DNA from: an uncultured Pelagibacteraceae bacterium
GTDB lineage: Bacteria > Pseudomonadota > Alphaproteobacteria > Pelagibacterales > Pelagibacteraceae
Length of the DNA stretch: 64,000 nt
Assembly (NCBI GenBank): GCA_902604785.1
Contig: CACLAC010000005.1
Coordinates: forward strand, 1-64,000
Direction of reading: 5' to 3'
The notes under the pieces were generated by a model. That model was not told where the DNA came from and made no database searches. It saw only the letters and a list, made by a program, of their open reading frames with translations. Position numbers and translations under genes: made by a program. Positions 26,071-34,174 of the stretch are shown one piece after another (position 1 is the stretch's first letter; each line of letters opens with the position of its first letter).

Positions 26071-27036
26071 TTATCGCTGATATTCAATGAATTTTTTTAA
26101 AGATTGATTCAAGAATTTTTCATAAATCAAACCTTTATTATTGATTTTTTTAGCATTAAGAAAATTGGGACTCATATTAAAGTCATAAGAAGGTTCAAAA
26201 AAGAAAGGAATAGATATTCTTTTTTTTTTATTCCATAGCACTCTGTGATTGGTTGCCCTAAACTTACCTTTGCTTAAAAATTCAAGAGCCCTTCCAGTAT
26301 TAACAACTAATGCATTTTTATTGAAAGGAACATTGTACCATTTTTTTGTTTTTCTATTTTGAACTTGCAAACCTCCTTTTTGGTCTTGATAAAGAATTGT
26401 AAATATTCCGCTATCAACATGTGTTTCACATCCTAAAGCAACCCCATCTTGTTTTGAAATTTCAACTGGCTTTGATTGATTACGATAATAATTAAATCTT
26501 AGAGTGCTAAGAGTTTTTAATCTAGAAAAGGCTTTTTTTGAAATACTAGTATCATTTTTATAGAGTGAAATTATACTTTTAAAAAGAAACTCTCCTAAAA
26601 TAAAAATATTATCAAAATAATTTGACAAAATTTTAATTGATTTTTTATCTATTGATTTGGTTAAATCTAAATATTCAATATATTGATTTCTTAATTTTTG
26701 AGCGTACTTTTGAGAAACTTTTAAGTCGCCTATGTCCAATCCTTCTTTTCCATTCACATCATTAGGAAAATATCCTCTATAAATATTTTTATTTTTGAAA
26801 TTCCATTTTTTAGGCGAGAGCTTTTTTTTATTTTTTTCAGATGAATTAAAAAATTTTTTAGCAACTTTACAAGTATTTTTAATATTTTTTTGACTTATTC
26901 CATGACCTGTAATTTGAAAAAAACCTATATTGATGCAAGCTTTTTTAATTTTATTTATAGTCTGTATTGATTTTGTAGAATAAAAATCCTCTTTTAAAAT
27001 TGAAGCTATATTAATAGTAGGAATTATATTTTTCAT
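26071..27036 (-). CDS. 2-oxoglutarate/Fe(II)-dependent oxygenase, isopenicillin N synthase-like
   Basis: A 321-residue non-heme iron oxygenase. The N-terminal cap has GFFQITGHGI, the iron ligands appear in ETHVDSGIFTILYQD (HxD) and in the later ATNHRVLW histidine, and the 2OG arginine is in RISIPFFFEP. Family members hydroxylate or desaturate small molecules. The next gene is a DMT exporter that ends one base upstream of this start. The substrate is unknown. Confidence 0.87.
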   Translation of the reverse strand: MKNIIPTINIASILKEDFYSTKSIQTINKIKKACINIGFFQITGHGISQKNIKNTCKVAKKFFNSSEKNKKKLSPKKWNFKNKNIYRGYFPNDVNGKEGLDIGDLKVSQKYAQKLRNQYIEYLDLTKSIDKKSIKILSNYFDNIFILGEFLFKSIISLYKNDTSISKKAFSRLKTLSTLRFNYYRNQSKPVEISKQDGVALGCETHVDSGIFTILYQDQKGGLQVQNRKTKKWYNVPFNKNALVVNTGRALEFLSKGKFRATNHRVLWNKKKRISIPFFFEPSYDFNMSPNFLNAKKINNKGLIYEKFLNQSLKKFIEYQR

Positions 27037-27987
27037 TTATCGCAAAGGTTTGTCAGTAACAATAGATTGGTCTTGAGCTTTTTCACGTAAAAAAATATAT
27101 ATACCACTACTTACAATTATTAGTATTCCAATTACTGTACTTAAAGTCGGCACTTCATTAAAGTATATCCAGCCTACCAATGGTGACCAGAGTAATATTG
27201 AATACTCAAAAGGCGAAACCACTGCAGGCGATGCTATGCTATAAGCTGTAAACAATAGAAGGAATGCAACAGTGGCTGTGGCACCAGTTGCAACCATAAA
27301 TAAAATACTATTTTCTATATCTACAAACCATTCTCTTAATATAAATTGAGCAGCAGGGTGTTCTATTGTATTAAATTTACCATCTCCCATAACAAAATAG
27401 AAAATTATACTAAAAATTATTGCACCAATATAAAAGGTAAAAGTTTGAGTATAAACACTATCTTTGTCCGAAGTCATTTTTATGATTATCATTGATAATG
27501 AATAACAAAAGGCACATAAAATCGGCAGCAAACTTAAATAATTAAAATTACTAAAATCTGGATTTAAGGTTATGTAAACTCCAATAAACCCTACAGCAAT
27601 GGCAGCCCACCTTCTTGGACCTATTTTTTCTTTTAAAAAAAAATGTGCAAATATTGTAATTAAAAAAGGAGTAACGAAAAATAAAGCCGTAGCCGTTCCT
27701 AAAGGCAATACTGTTAGTGATATATAAAACGAACTAAAGCCAAAGAAAAAAAGTATTACACGACAAAGTGTTAAAATTGGATATTGGCTTTTAAATATAA
27801 TTGGTTTTTTTGTTATAATTAAAAAAATTAAAATAAAAATAAAACTTACTACAGTTCTTATTAAGTATATTTCATAAAGTGAAACAAAATTATAGATGTG
27901 TTTCATAATCCCATCCTGTACAGAAAAAACCATCATTGCTAATAATATGAAGATTATTCCTTTGGGATTATTATTTTTTTTAGACAC
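27037..27987 (-). CDS. EamA/DMT-family transporter
   Basis: A 316-residue membrane protein with two EamA repeats and about ten helices. It opens with GIIFILLAMMVFSVQDGIMKHI and has PLGTATALFFVTPFLITIFAHFFLKEKIG and SPAVVSPFEYSILLWSPLVGWIYFNEVP as the repeat-end motifs, then a polar C-terminal tail. The stop is directly adjacent to the oxygenase start, so the two genes are probably co-transcribed. Likely an exporter of a metabolite. Confidence 0.86.
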   Translation of the reverse strand: MSKKNNNPKGIIFILLAMMVFSVQDGIMKHIYNFVSLYEIYLIRTVVSFIFILIFLIITKKPIIFKSQYPILTLCRVILFFFGFSSFYISLTVLPLGTATALFFVTPFLITIFAHFFLKEKIGPRRWAAIAVGFIGVYITLNPDFSNFNYLSLLPILCAFCYSLSMIIIKMTSDKDSVYTQTFTFYIGAIIFSIIFYFVMGDGKFNTIEHPAAQFILREWFVDIENSILFMVATGATATVAFLLLFTAYSIASPAVVSPFEYSILLWSPLVGWIYFNEVPTLSTVIGILIIVSSGIYIFLREKAQDQSIVTDKPLR

Positions 27988-28008
27988 TTGCTCCTAATAT
28001 CACAAACT

Positions 28009-29118
28009 CTATTGTTTAGGAAAATAATCTTGCAAGTCTCCTTCTCTATAAACATCAGTTGTGCTACAATGTAAACTTCCACCAAAGCCATAGGCTTCTC
28101 TAAAATCTATAGGCAAAACTTCCATGCCTAGTTTATCTAGTTGTTCAGCTTGATATACTTCACTTTTCTCCACACATACTGTTTTTGGATCTAAAACTAA
28201 AATATTCATTGATAACCATATTGAATAATAAGTTAGAGGAGGGGGAGAGTTATGGGCTGGTTGTGCTGCTTCAATAATCTCCCATCCGTTATTCTCAAAA
28301 AGTTTTCTTTGCTCTTTAGGAAGTTTTCTTACAGGGTTATTTAATATTAGACCAGGTTTGATGGGGGTAAAAGTTGCATCTATATGAATTGGGTAAGGAT
28401 CACCTGGGAAATTTACAGTATGAATACGATGATCAGGAAAATGTCTTTTTAACCAATCTATACCTTTTAAATTTGTAGTAAAACCATGTTGAACAATTAA
28501 GTCTTTACCAAATCTTAAAATATCTGCAGCATCAAAAAGAGGTTCTTCTTCAGTTGTTACAAAATATTTTTTTTCAGCCCATTCTAATCTTTGTTCAATA
28601 CTTACTTCATCAGACAAATAATTTTTATGATAATCTTTATCTGTCAATCTTGGTTTTGGAGCTGACTCATGTTTCATACCTGGATCTTCCATAAAGTATT
28701 GCTGTATCAATGGTCTATAAGCTAAATATTCAAACCATCGGCATCGAAAGCTCATAGTTGCTTCTAACATTTCTTTTCCTACAGTAATAATTACATCTCT
28801 TGATGGCATACATCCAAACATGTGTTCAGCTTTCCAGTCTGGTGTAGCAATTTTTTCGTCAAATTTTAAAGGAGTTGGTCTATCAACTCTTATTCCTCTG
28901 CCTTCTAATGTTTTTACAAATTTATTTAAAAGTTCATTTGCTTTATCTATTGAATCTTGATCTCTTCTACCATGCTTACCTTTCATTACCGAGTCAGGAG
29001 GAATTTTTACATCCACTGCCGGCTCAGGAGCTGGTATACAACAATTGTCTGCTCTTCCGACAATTACATGTTTTAAAGGATCCCATTCATTCCAACTTTG
29101 TACAATAGTTTTTTTCAT
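28009..29118 (-). CDS. Glycine amidinotransferase (AGAT)-like protein
   Basis: A 369-residue protein of the L-arginine:glycine amidinotransferase family, which moves the amidino group of arginine to glycine or another amine. Visible are the N-terminal VGRADNCCIPAPEP, the catalytic Asp in FDAADILR, the His in PIHIDATFTPI and the catalytic Cys in GGSLHCSTTDV. All three key residues are retained, so it should be active. The products could be guanidinoacetate or another guanidino compound. It precedes the oxygenase and exporter genes and follows a dehydrogenase gene. Confidence 0.88.
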   Translation of the reverse strand: MKKTIVQSWNEWDPLKHVIVGRADNCCIPAPEPAVDVKIPPDSVMKGKHGRRDQDSIDKANELLNKFVKTLEGRGIRVDRPTPLKFDEKIATPDWKAEHMFGCMPSRDVIITVGKEMLEATMSFRCRWFEYLAYRPLIQQYFMEDPGMKHESAPKPRLTDKDYHKNYLSDEVSIEQRLEWAEKKYFVTTEEEPLFDAADILRFGKDLIVQHGFTTNLKGIDWLKRHFPDHRIHTVNFPGDPYPIHIDATFTPIKPGLILNNPVRKLPKEQRKLFENNGWEIIEAAQPAHNSPPPLTYYSIWLSMNILVLDPKTVCVEKSEVYQAEQLDKLGMEVLPIDFREAYGFGGSLHCSTTDVYREGDLQDYFPKQ

Positions 29119-29122
29119 ATAA

Positions 29123-30037
29123 TCAATCTATTGGATAATCCCAAGCATCTTCTCCTATAACTTTTGATATAGCAGAAAAATCTTTGTTGTCATTACCTTC
29201 TTCACAAAATTTATTATAGATATTTAAGGCCATAGCACCAAGTGGAGTAGAAGCTTTTACTTGTTTTGCACATTCATTTGCTAATTTTAAATCTTTATTC
29301 ATCATTCCTGCAGAAAATCCTGGTCGATAATTATTATTTGATGGAGTTCCTTCAATTAAACCAGGCAAAGGAGGATAAACAGATATTGGCCAGCTATTAC
29401 CAGATGCGTTTTTCATTATTTCATGAACTTTTTTAATATCTATGTTCAATCTTTTTGCTAACATTAAAGATTCAGATGCTGCTATCATTGTAATTCCTAA
29501 GGACATATTGTTACAAATTTTAGCACCATTTCCACTACCAAGATCACCTGCGTGAAATATATTTTTTCCCATAATTTTTAGAAGAGGAAGAGCAAGATCA
29601 AAAGCTTCTTTGGTTCCTCCAACCATAATATTTAGAGTTGCTTTTTGTGCACCCATTACACCTCCACTTACAGGAGCGTCAATAATTTTAATTCCTTTTT
29701 CTGACGCCTTATTTCCTATTTCAATTGAAGTTTGAATATCGATTGTTGAACAATCAATAAGTAGACAATTTTTTGATACTTTATTTATTATACCTTTATC
29801 TCCTAAATAAACTTCTTTTGAATTTTTGCCTTCTGGAAGCATTGTAATTACAGTTGTTATTTCATCTGTAATTAAATCATCTAAATTTTCTACAACATCT
29901 AAATTTTTTTCTTTTGCTTTTACGATCATATTTTTTGAAACATCAAAGACTTTAACTTTTTTTCCAGATTTAACTAAATTATATGCCATCGGATTTCCCA
30001 TATTTCCAACTCCGATGAACGCAATTAGTTCAGACAT
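29123..30037 (-). CDS. 3-hydroxyisobutyrate-type dehydrogenase
   Basis: A 304-residue member of the beta-hydroxyacid dehydrogenase family. It has the Rossmann motif FIGVGNMGNPMAYNLVKSG, the substrate signature DAPVSGGVMGAQKATL, the catalytic lysine in GNGAKICNNM and a C-terminal helical domain. It oxidises 3-hydroxyisobutyrate, tartronate or a related acid with NAD. It has an AAAGGAG ribosome site and starts the run of genes continuing into the amidinotransferase, four bases downstream. Confidence 0.9.
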   Translation of the reverse strand: MSELIAFIGVGNMGNPMAYNLVKSGKKVKVFDVSKNMIVKAKEKNLDVVENLDDLITDEITTVITMLPEGKNSKEVYLGDKGIINKVSKNCLLIDCSTIDIQTSIEIGNKASEKGIKIIDAPVSGGVMGAQKATLNIMVGGTKEAFDLALPLLKIMGKNIFHAGDLGSGNGAKICNNMSLGITMIAASESLMLAKRLNIDIKKVHEIMKNASGNSWPISVYPPLPGLIEGTPSNNNYRPGFSAGMMNKDLKLANECAKQVKASTPLGAMALNIYNKFCEEGNDNKDFSAISKVIGEDAWDYPID

Positions 30038-30057
30038 ATTTTCTCCTTTTGTTAAAT

Positions 30058-30393
30058 TTAATTTACTTTCCCAAGTAAATTTACAATTAAGACTCCAGCT
30101 ATAATTAAAATAATTCCAATTAAACCATATATATTTGGCATTTGATTATATTTGACAATTCCAAATATAAGTATTGATGCAACTGTAATTGCGCTATAGG
30201 TGGCATAAGCAAAACCAACTGGAATTGCAGACATACCTTTTGCTAGCGAAAACATGGTTACGCACATTAAAAGTATACAGGCAACAGAAGGTGCTAATTT
30301 TGAAAATCCATCAGATATTTTTGCAAAACTATTAGCAGTTATTCCACAGGTTATTGCAATTGCTAAAAAAATATATCCTGTTAACGGCTTCAT
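30058..30393 (-). CDS. Small multidrug resistance (SMR)-like membrane protein, second of a tandem pair
   Basis: I chose the ATG at 30393, just after the stop of the first SMR gene, giving 111 residues, exactly the length of its partner. It has four hydrophobic helices and ends LIIAGVLIVNLLGKVN, nearly identical to the partner. The membrane glutamate that SMR pumps carry in helix 1 is absent: the segment reads AIAITCGITANSFAK. It is therefore unlikely to be a classical proton-coupled drug pump. The pair probably forms a heterodimer. Confidence 0.82.
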   Translation of the reverse strand: MKPLTGYIFLAIAITCGITANSFAKISDGFSKLAPSVACILLMCVTMFSLAKGMSAIPVGFAYATYSAITVASILIFGIVKYNQMPNIYGLIGIILIIAGVLIVNLLGKVN

Positions 30394-30394
30394 A

Positions 30395-30730
30395 TTAGTT
30401 AGCTTTCCCAAGTAAATTTACAATTAAGACACCAGCTACGATTAGAGCAAGACCAATTAAAGTATACATATCAGGCATTTGATTAAATTTGTACATACCA
30501 ACTATAGTAGTCGCAATAATACATAATCCAGCAAAGGAAGCATATGTAATTCCAACCGGAATTGATTTCATTACAAGCGAAAGGGTGTACATACAGCCAA
30601 CAATTGTTATTGCTGTTAAAATACTTGGTATTAATAAAGTAAAACCTTGAGCTCCTTTAGCAAAACCATTTGAAGCTGTTCCTAAAAGAACTGCAACTAT
30701 TAAAATAATATAAGCTGTTAAATTACCCAT
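30395..30730 (-). CDS. Small multidrug resistance (SMR)-like membrane protein, first of a tandem pair
   Basis: A 111-residue protein with four hydrophobic helices and SMR features such as SIPVGITYASFAGLCII and the C-terminal GLALIVAGVLIVNLLGKAN. As in its partner, helix 1 (IVAVLLGTASNGFAK) has no acidic residue where EmrE carries Glu14. It overlaps the isomerase gene upstream by eight bases. The two SMR genes are clear tandem duplicates with a shared C-terminal sequence. Confidence 0.82.
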   Translation of the reverse strand: MGNLTAYIILIVAVLLGTASNGFAKGAQGFTLLIPSILTAITIVGCMYTLSLVMKSIPVGITYASFAGLCIIATTIVGMYKFNQMPDMYTLIGLALIVAGVLIVNLLGKAN

Positions 30731-31319
30731 TTTTTTTCGACCAAGTTATAGCATCTTCCATTCTATCATCTCCCCAAAACATTTCACTATTAACTATAAA
30801 CGAAGGGCTTCCAAAAACTTTATTATTACGTGCACTATCTGTATTTGCCAAAAATTCTTTTTCTATTTCTTCAGAATTTGCACTTAAAATTACTTCATCT
30901 TTGTCTAGTTTAAGCTCCGAACATATTTCAGAAATATTAGGTTCAGTTGCAGGTTCTTTTTTTTCTTGAAACCATCTTTTGTATGTAAGTCTTACATAAT
31001 CAATTCCCCAACCTTCTTTTAAACCGAGTATTGCAAGTTTATTTGCTAAATCAAATTGAGTTAGCGGGTAGGGCACAGGGGTTTTTGCAGAAAAACCGTA
31101 TCCTTCAGCTCTTCTTTCAATATCTCTCCACATATAATCAACTTTGTTTTTTTTATCATCAGGAAAAGGATGGTTATTCATTTCATTCATTATTATTCTT
31201 ACACTGAATGGTTTCCAATTAAATTTTACTTGATGTTTTTTTTCTAAATCTAAAATTCTTGTAACTGACAAATAAGTGTAAGTACTTCCAATTGAAAAAT
31301 AAAAATCTATATTACTCAT
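30723..31319 (-). CDS. DsbA-like 2-hydroxychromene-2-carboxylate isomerase family protein
   Basis: A 198-residue thioredoxin-fold protein beginning IDFYFSIGSTYTYLS, the hallmark of 2-hydroxychromene-2-carboxylate isomerase and glutathione S-transferase kappa enzymes, with the catalytic serine in place of CxxC. KVFGSPSFIVNSEMFWGDDRM matches the cis-proline region and C-terminal block. Members isomerise aromatic breakdown products or conjugate glutathione. The role here is unknown. It precedes the SMR pair and overlaps it. Confidence 0.85.
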   Translation of the reverse strand: MSNIDFYFSIGSTYTYLSVTRILDLEKKHQVKFNWKPFSVRIIMNEMNNHPFPDDKKNKVDYMWRDIERRAEGYGFSAKTPVPYPLTQFDLANKLAILGLKEGWGIDYVRLTYKRWFQEKKEPATEPNISEICSELKLDKDEVILSANSEEIEKEFLANTDSARNNKVFGSPSFIVNSEMFWGDDRMEDAITWSKKNG

Positions 31320-31339
31320 ATTTTTTTTCTTTAACTAAT

Positions 31340-31441
31340 TTAAAATAGGCCAATATCATTTTTGTAAAAATATACTGCCAGCAACAAAACAATTAAAATA
31401 TAAATTATAACGTAAATTGTGTATTTAATATATTTTTTCAC
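31340..31441 (-). CDS. Possible 33-residue single-pass membrane peptide
   Basis: A GTG start directly follows the stop of the glyoxalase-like gene (TAA, then GTG) and opens a frame of 33 codons. The peptide begins with a basic KKYIKY stretch and then has a single 20-residue hydrophobic helix (VIIYILIVLLLAVYF) and a short polar tail. Position, polarity and hydrophobicity fit a small membrane protein, but the 122-base gap could also simply be untranslated. Confidence 0.4.
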   Translation of the reverse strand: MKKYIKYTIYVIIYILIVLLLAVYFYKNDIGLF

Positions 31442-31828
31442 TTAATTTACCAAGAACCTAGCTGTAATTTTATTTCCATCTAGATCACGAATATATCCAT
31501 AATAGTTTCCATCAGATCTTGCTCCTGGTTTTCCTTCATCAGTTGCTCCATTTTCTAAGGCTGTTGTATAAAATTTATCAACAGCCTCTTTTGTATCTGC
31601 TGATAAAGCAACCATTGTACCGTTTCCAAAAGTAGCATTTTCTTTATTATGAGGTTTAGTAATATAAAATTTGACATGATCATCGTCACTTGAGTGACCA
31701 TAACCAATATATCTTTCTGTATTAGTAACTCTTTTTAATCCAAGATGGACTAATACAACATCATAAAACTTACTTGATTTTTCAAGATCATTAGTGCCAA
31801 TCATTACAAATCCAATCACTTTATTCAT
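31442..31828 (-). CDS. Glyoxalase/VOC-family protein
   Basis: A 128-residue VOC-superfamily protein with paired beta-alpha-beta-beta-beta modules. It has FVMIGTNDLEKSSKFYD at the N terminus, FGNGTMVALSADTKEAVDKFY, and YYGYIRDLDGNKITARFLVN at the end. Possible metal ligands are the glutamate/histidine positions of each module, but not all are obvious by eye. Members include glyoxalase I and fosfomycin-resistance-like enzymes. Its start overlaps the TPR gene by four bases. Confidence 0.85.
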   Translation of the reverse strand: MNKVIGFVMIGTNDLEKSSKFYDVVLVHLGLKRVTNTERYIGYGHSSDDDHVKFYITKPHNKENATFGNGTMVALSADTKEAVDKFYTTALENGATDEGKPGARSDGNYYGYIRDLDGNKITARFLVN

Positions 31829-32376
31829 ACAGTTTCATTGTTTATTAATTTTTTTAATCTTTCAATCATTATGATGGGAGACTTCATAGCAGGATAGATT
31901 TTATGAGCTTCGATATAACTATCAATAGCTAATTGATAATTTTTTAATGCTGATTGGACAAGACCTTGACCAGAGAGAGCTCCAAAATGTCTTTCCTCTA
32001 AACTAAGCACTTTATCAATGTCATTTTGTGAAAGTTCATATTTACCCATTAAATATAAGACGGTTGCTCTTTTATTCCAAGCCTCAGCCCAATTTGGATC
32101 TAATTCAATTGCTTTTGAAAACATTTCATGTGCATTAGCTAATTGATTTTGAGACATGTAATAAGATCCCTCAGCAAGAAGTTCTGTTAATTTTGGCTCT
32201 GTTGGATGAGTAATCCAAAGTTTCCAAATTTTACTTTCTATTTTAGATGCAGTAATAATATTTTGTTCGGTTTCTAATTTTAAAAATAATTCATTTAATT
32301 TATCTGTATTATTTTCCGAAATTGCTGGAAAATTTGTTAGAAGAATAAACGTTATAAAATAAAAAAACTTTTTCAC
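31825..32376 (-). CDS. Secreted or periplasmic TPR protein
   Basis: A signal peptide (residues 1-20, cleavage near AIS/EN) precedes a helical protein of 183 residues with at least two clear tetratricopeptide repeats. These include NQLANAHEMFSKAIELDPNWAEAWNKRATVLYLMGKYELSQNDIDKVL. TPR proteins mediate protein contacts. It lies between the cupredoxin halves and the glyoxalase-like gene. Confidence 0.82.
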   Translation of the reverse strand: MKKFFYFITFILLTNFPAISENNTDKLNELFLKLETEQNIITASKIESKIWKLWITHPTEPKLTELLAEGSYYMSQNQLANAHEMFSKAIELDPNWAEAWNKRATVLYLMGKYELSQNDIDKVLSLEERHFGALSGQGLVQSALKNYQLAIDSYIEAHKIYPAMKSPIIMIERLKKLINNETV

Positions 32377-32377
32377 T

Positions 32378-32560
32378 TTATTTATTTATAATTTTGCCTA
32401 CCATTCCAGATTCATAATGTCCGGGTATATTACAAGCCATTTCCAATTCTATATCTTTAGAAAATTTCCAAATAATTTCACCTTGACCTTGTGGTTCTAG
32501 CATAATACTGTTCGAATGGGAGTGTGCTAATGAATGGTCTTTTTTAGACATTTCTATCAT
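32378..32560 (-). CDS. Cupredoxin, C-terminal half (copper ligands Cys, His, Met)
   Basis: This 60-codon frame begins at an ATG overlapping the TGA of the upstream half by four bases. It contains LEMACNIPGHYESGMVG, the C-terminal copper loop with Cys, His and Met ligands. A cupredoxin needs this loop together with the first histidine encoded in the upstream frame. It is thus the second half of a single gene, split at an A9 run (32560-32568). Adding one A to that run would join the frames. It is broken, misread, or decoded by slippage. Confidence 0.75.
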   Translation of the reverse strand: MIEMSKKDHSLAHSHSNSIMLEPQGQGEIIWKFSKDIELEMACNIPGHYESGMVGKIINK

Positions 32561-32889
32561 TTTTTTTTATCAATTTTATCAAATGAAATAATTTCATGAT
32601 CAATTAATTTTTGCATCTCTGGCTGATGTTTTATATGCATTTCTTTAGTACCAATATTATATTCATGAACCATTTTTCCAAGGTTAGTAACTATGAATTT
32701 AATTGTTTCACCTTTTTTAACAGTAATTAAACTTGGTTCATAATAATTATCGTACATCTTAATTTTTATTACTCTATCAACATTTTTTGGGTCACCTTTT
32801 TCACCAATAGATTTTGTTGTAGATGCAATTAAATTAAGCGGATAGATAAATATAAAAAATGTTATAAATAATCTTAAAATTTTATTCAT
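32557..32889 (-). CDS. Cupredoxin, N-terminal half with signal peptide
   Basis: The 110-residue frame begins with a signal peptide (MNKILRLFITFFIFIYPLNLIA/S). It contains MYDNYYEPSLITVKKGETIKFIVTNLGKMVHEYNIG, the N-terminal strands of an azurin-like cupredoxin with its first histidine ligand. It then ends FDKIDKKK at a TGA right after nine A residues. The continuation lies in another frame. Whole proteins of this type are periplasmic copper carriers or copper-resistance proteins. The stop may reflect a sequencing indel, decay or slippage. Confidence 0.75.
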   Translation of the reverse strand: MNKILRLFITFFIFIYPLNLIASTTKSIGEKGDPKNVDRVIKIKMYDNYYEPSLITVKKGETIKFIVTNLGKMVHEYNIGTKEMHIKHQPEMQKLIDHEIISFDKIDKKK

Positions 32890-33227
32890 TATAGATCAGG
32901 CGCTCTTACTATTTCAAATCTTAAAAGCTTATTATTTGAAATTATGCCATGAAACATGATTGTATCTGGATTTTTATCAGAATCTTTCCATTTAAAAGTT
33001 CCAATAAGTCTTTTGTCATCTTCGTAAATTGACACAATGTCAGAGACTACACCTGGTTTTGTTTTAATCCAATCCAAACTTTCTTGTAATGTATTGAAAC
33101 CTCTTTCAGGCTGGTGAAGATTTATATGTTTAAAGTTATCGTCAAGTAATTTTGAAATTTCTGTTGGATCTCCAGACTTAAAAGCATTACCCCATGTTGT
33201 TAGCAAAGATTGAATTGTTATTGACAT
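32889..33227 (-). CDS. NTF2/SnoaL-like small protein
   Basis: A 112-residue protein with the alpha-helical start and curved sheet pattern of the NTF2/SnoaL superfamily: WGNAFKSGDPTEISKLLDDNFKHINLHQPERGF, then a strand run to RFEIVRAPDL. Such proteins bind small ligands or act as cyclases, isomerases or dehydratases. It is the first of two similar genes in tandem and abuts the cupredoxin start. Confidence 0.7.
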   Translation of the reverse strand: MSITIQSLLTTWGNAFKSGDPTEISKLLDDNFKHINLHQPERGFNTLQESLDWIKTKPGVVSDIVSIYEDDKRLIGTFKWKDSDKNPDTIMFHGIISNNKLLRFEIVRAPDL

Positions 33228-33236
33228 AAAATAAAT

Positions 33237-33557
33237 TTATTTAGGCATTGGTGTAGCGCCTGTCTCTAAACTTGTAATTTTTCCATCTTTATATTTATAA
33301 ACTGCCATTACAGCTTCAACATTTCCATCATCAAATGTTACGAATGCATGGTGTATACCAATTTCATCATTTTCATAAACGACTCTTGTTTTATCTTGTT
33401 TAATGTCACCACTCATCGCCCATTTGATCACATCAGTTTTGCCTAAACTGTTTCCTGATTTATGCATTGTAAATTTAAAATCATCATGCAAAAGTTCATT
33501 CATAGTAGCTTCATCTTTATTTTTTATTGCAGCACTGTATTTTTCTAAAATAGACAT
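33237..33557 (-). CDS. NTF2/SnoaL-like small protein
   Basis: A 106-residue NTF2-like protein: YSAAIKNKDEATMNELLHDDFKFTMHKSGN is typical of the helix-plus-first-strand segment, and VMAVYKYKDGKITSLETGATPMPK of the C-terminal strands. It resembles DUF4440/SnoaL proteins. It sits nine bases upstream of the second NTF2-like gene and two bases downstream of the DUF1330 gene. The reaction cannot be assigned from sequence. Confidence 0.72.
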   Translation of the reverse strand: MSILEKYSAAIKNKDEATMNELLHDDFKFTMHKSGNSLGKTDVIKWAMSGDIKQDKTRVVYENDEIGIHHAFVTFDDGNVEAVMAVYKYKDGKITSLETGATPMPK

Positions 33558-33558
33558 C

Positions 33559-33846
33559 TTATACTCCTTTTATTATTATTTGATTTGTATCTGCGTTATC
33601 CAATCTTATTTGTCTAACAGGTTTATATTCTTCGGAGTGATACCATTCCAAAGCTTTTTCGTAAGAAGGAAATTTAATAACAATGTTTCTAGAGTTTTTC
33701 CATTCACCTTCAACATGGCTAAATTCGCCACCTCTTACTAAAAATTCTCCTCCAAATTTATTAACAATATCTGTAACTTTTGCTAAATATTCTTTATAGT
33801 TTTCAGGATTGGTTACTTCAATTTGAGCAATTGCATAACCTGACAT
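33559..33846 (-). CDS. DUF1330-family protein
   Basis: A 95-residue alpha-beta barrel-type protein of the DUF1330 family: GYAIAQIEVTNPENYKEYL, then GGEFLVRGGEFSHVEGEWKN and FPSYEKALEWYHSEEYKPVRQIR. Such dimeric alpha-beta barrel proteins occur beside oxygenases and are related to the EthD and monooxygenase folds. The function is not established. It is part of the run of small genes at 30-34.5 kb and starts three bases after the preceding gene. Confidence 0.88.
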   Translation of the reverse strand: MSGYAIAQIEVTNPENYKEYLAKVTDIVNKFGGEFLVRGGEFSHVEGEWKNSRNIVIKFPSYEKALEWYHSEEYKPVRQIRLDNADTNQIIIKGV

Positions 33847-33849
33847 AAT

Positions 33850-34173
33850 TTACTCAGCAGGTTTAGTCACACTTTTTGCTGCATCTGAAGCTTTGCCAAA
33901 AGCTTTATTGTAATCAAAAACCTCATGGATCATTAATTGTTCCATAAGGCCTGAATTAAGAAAAGCAACTTTCATACCTATAACTGTTTCAGCGTCACCT
34001 TCTACACAACAAATTACATCATAACGGCCTCGAACCCATTCGTAGCTAATCATTTTACCACCCGCTGCTTCGACAACTTTTTTAGTTGAAGCAGATCTAT
34101 CAGCTGCTGGATCTTTCTGCATTCTTTGCAACAATTCATGACTTATTTTTCCAATTATGTAAAATTTAGACAT
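33850..34173 (-). CDS. GYD-domain-like small protein
   Basis: I chose the ATG at 34173, one base from the upstream stop, in preference to one four codons earlier. The 107-residue product begins MSKFYIIGKISHEL and contains YEWVRGRYDVICCVEGDAETVIGMK, the GYD-type signature of dimeric alpha-beta barrel proteins. The C terminus is an Ala-rich tail (KAFGKASDAAKSV). Function unknown; it is probably co-transcribed with DUF1330 and the two NTF2-like genes. Confidence 0.75.
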   Translation of the reverse strand: MSKFYIIGKISHELLQRMQKDPAADRSASTKKVVEAAGGKMISYEWVRGRYDVICCVEGDAETVIGMKVAFLNSGLMEQLMIHEVFDYNKAFGKASDAAKSVTKPAE

Positions 34174-34174
34174 T

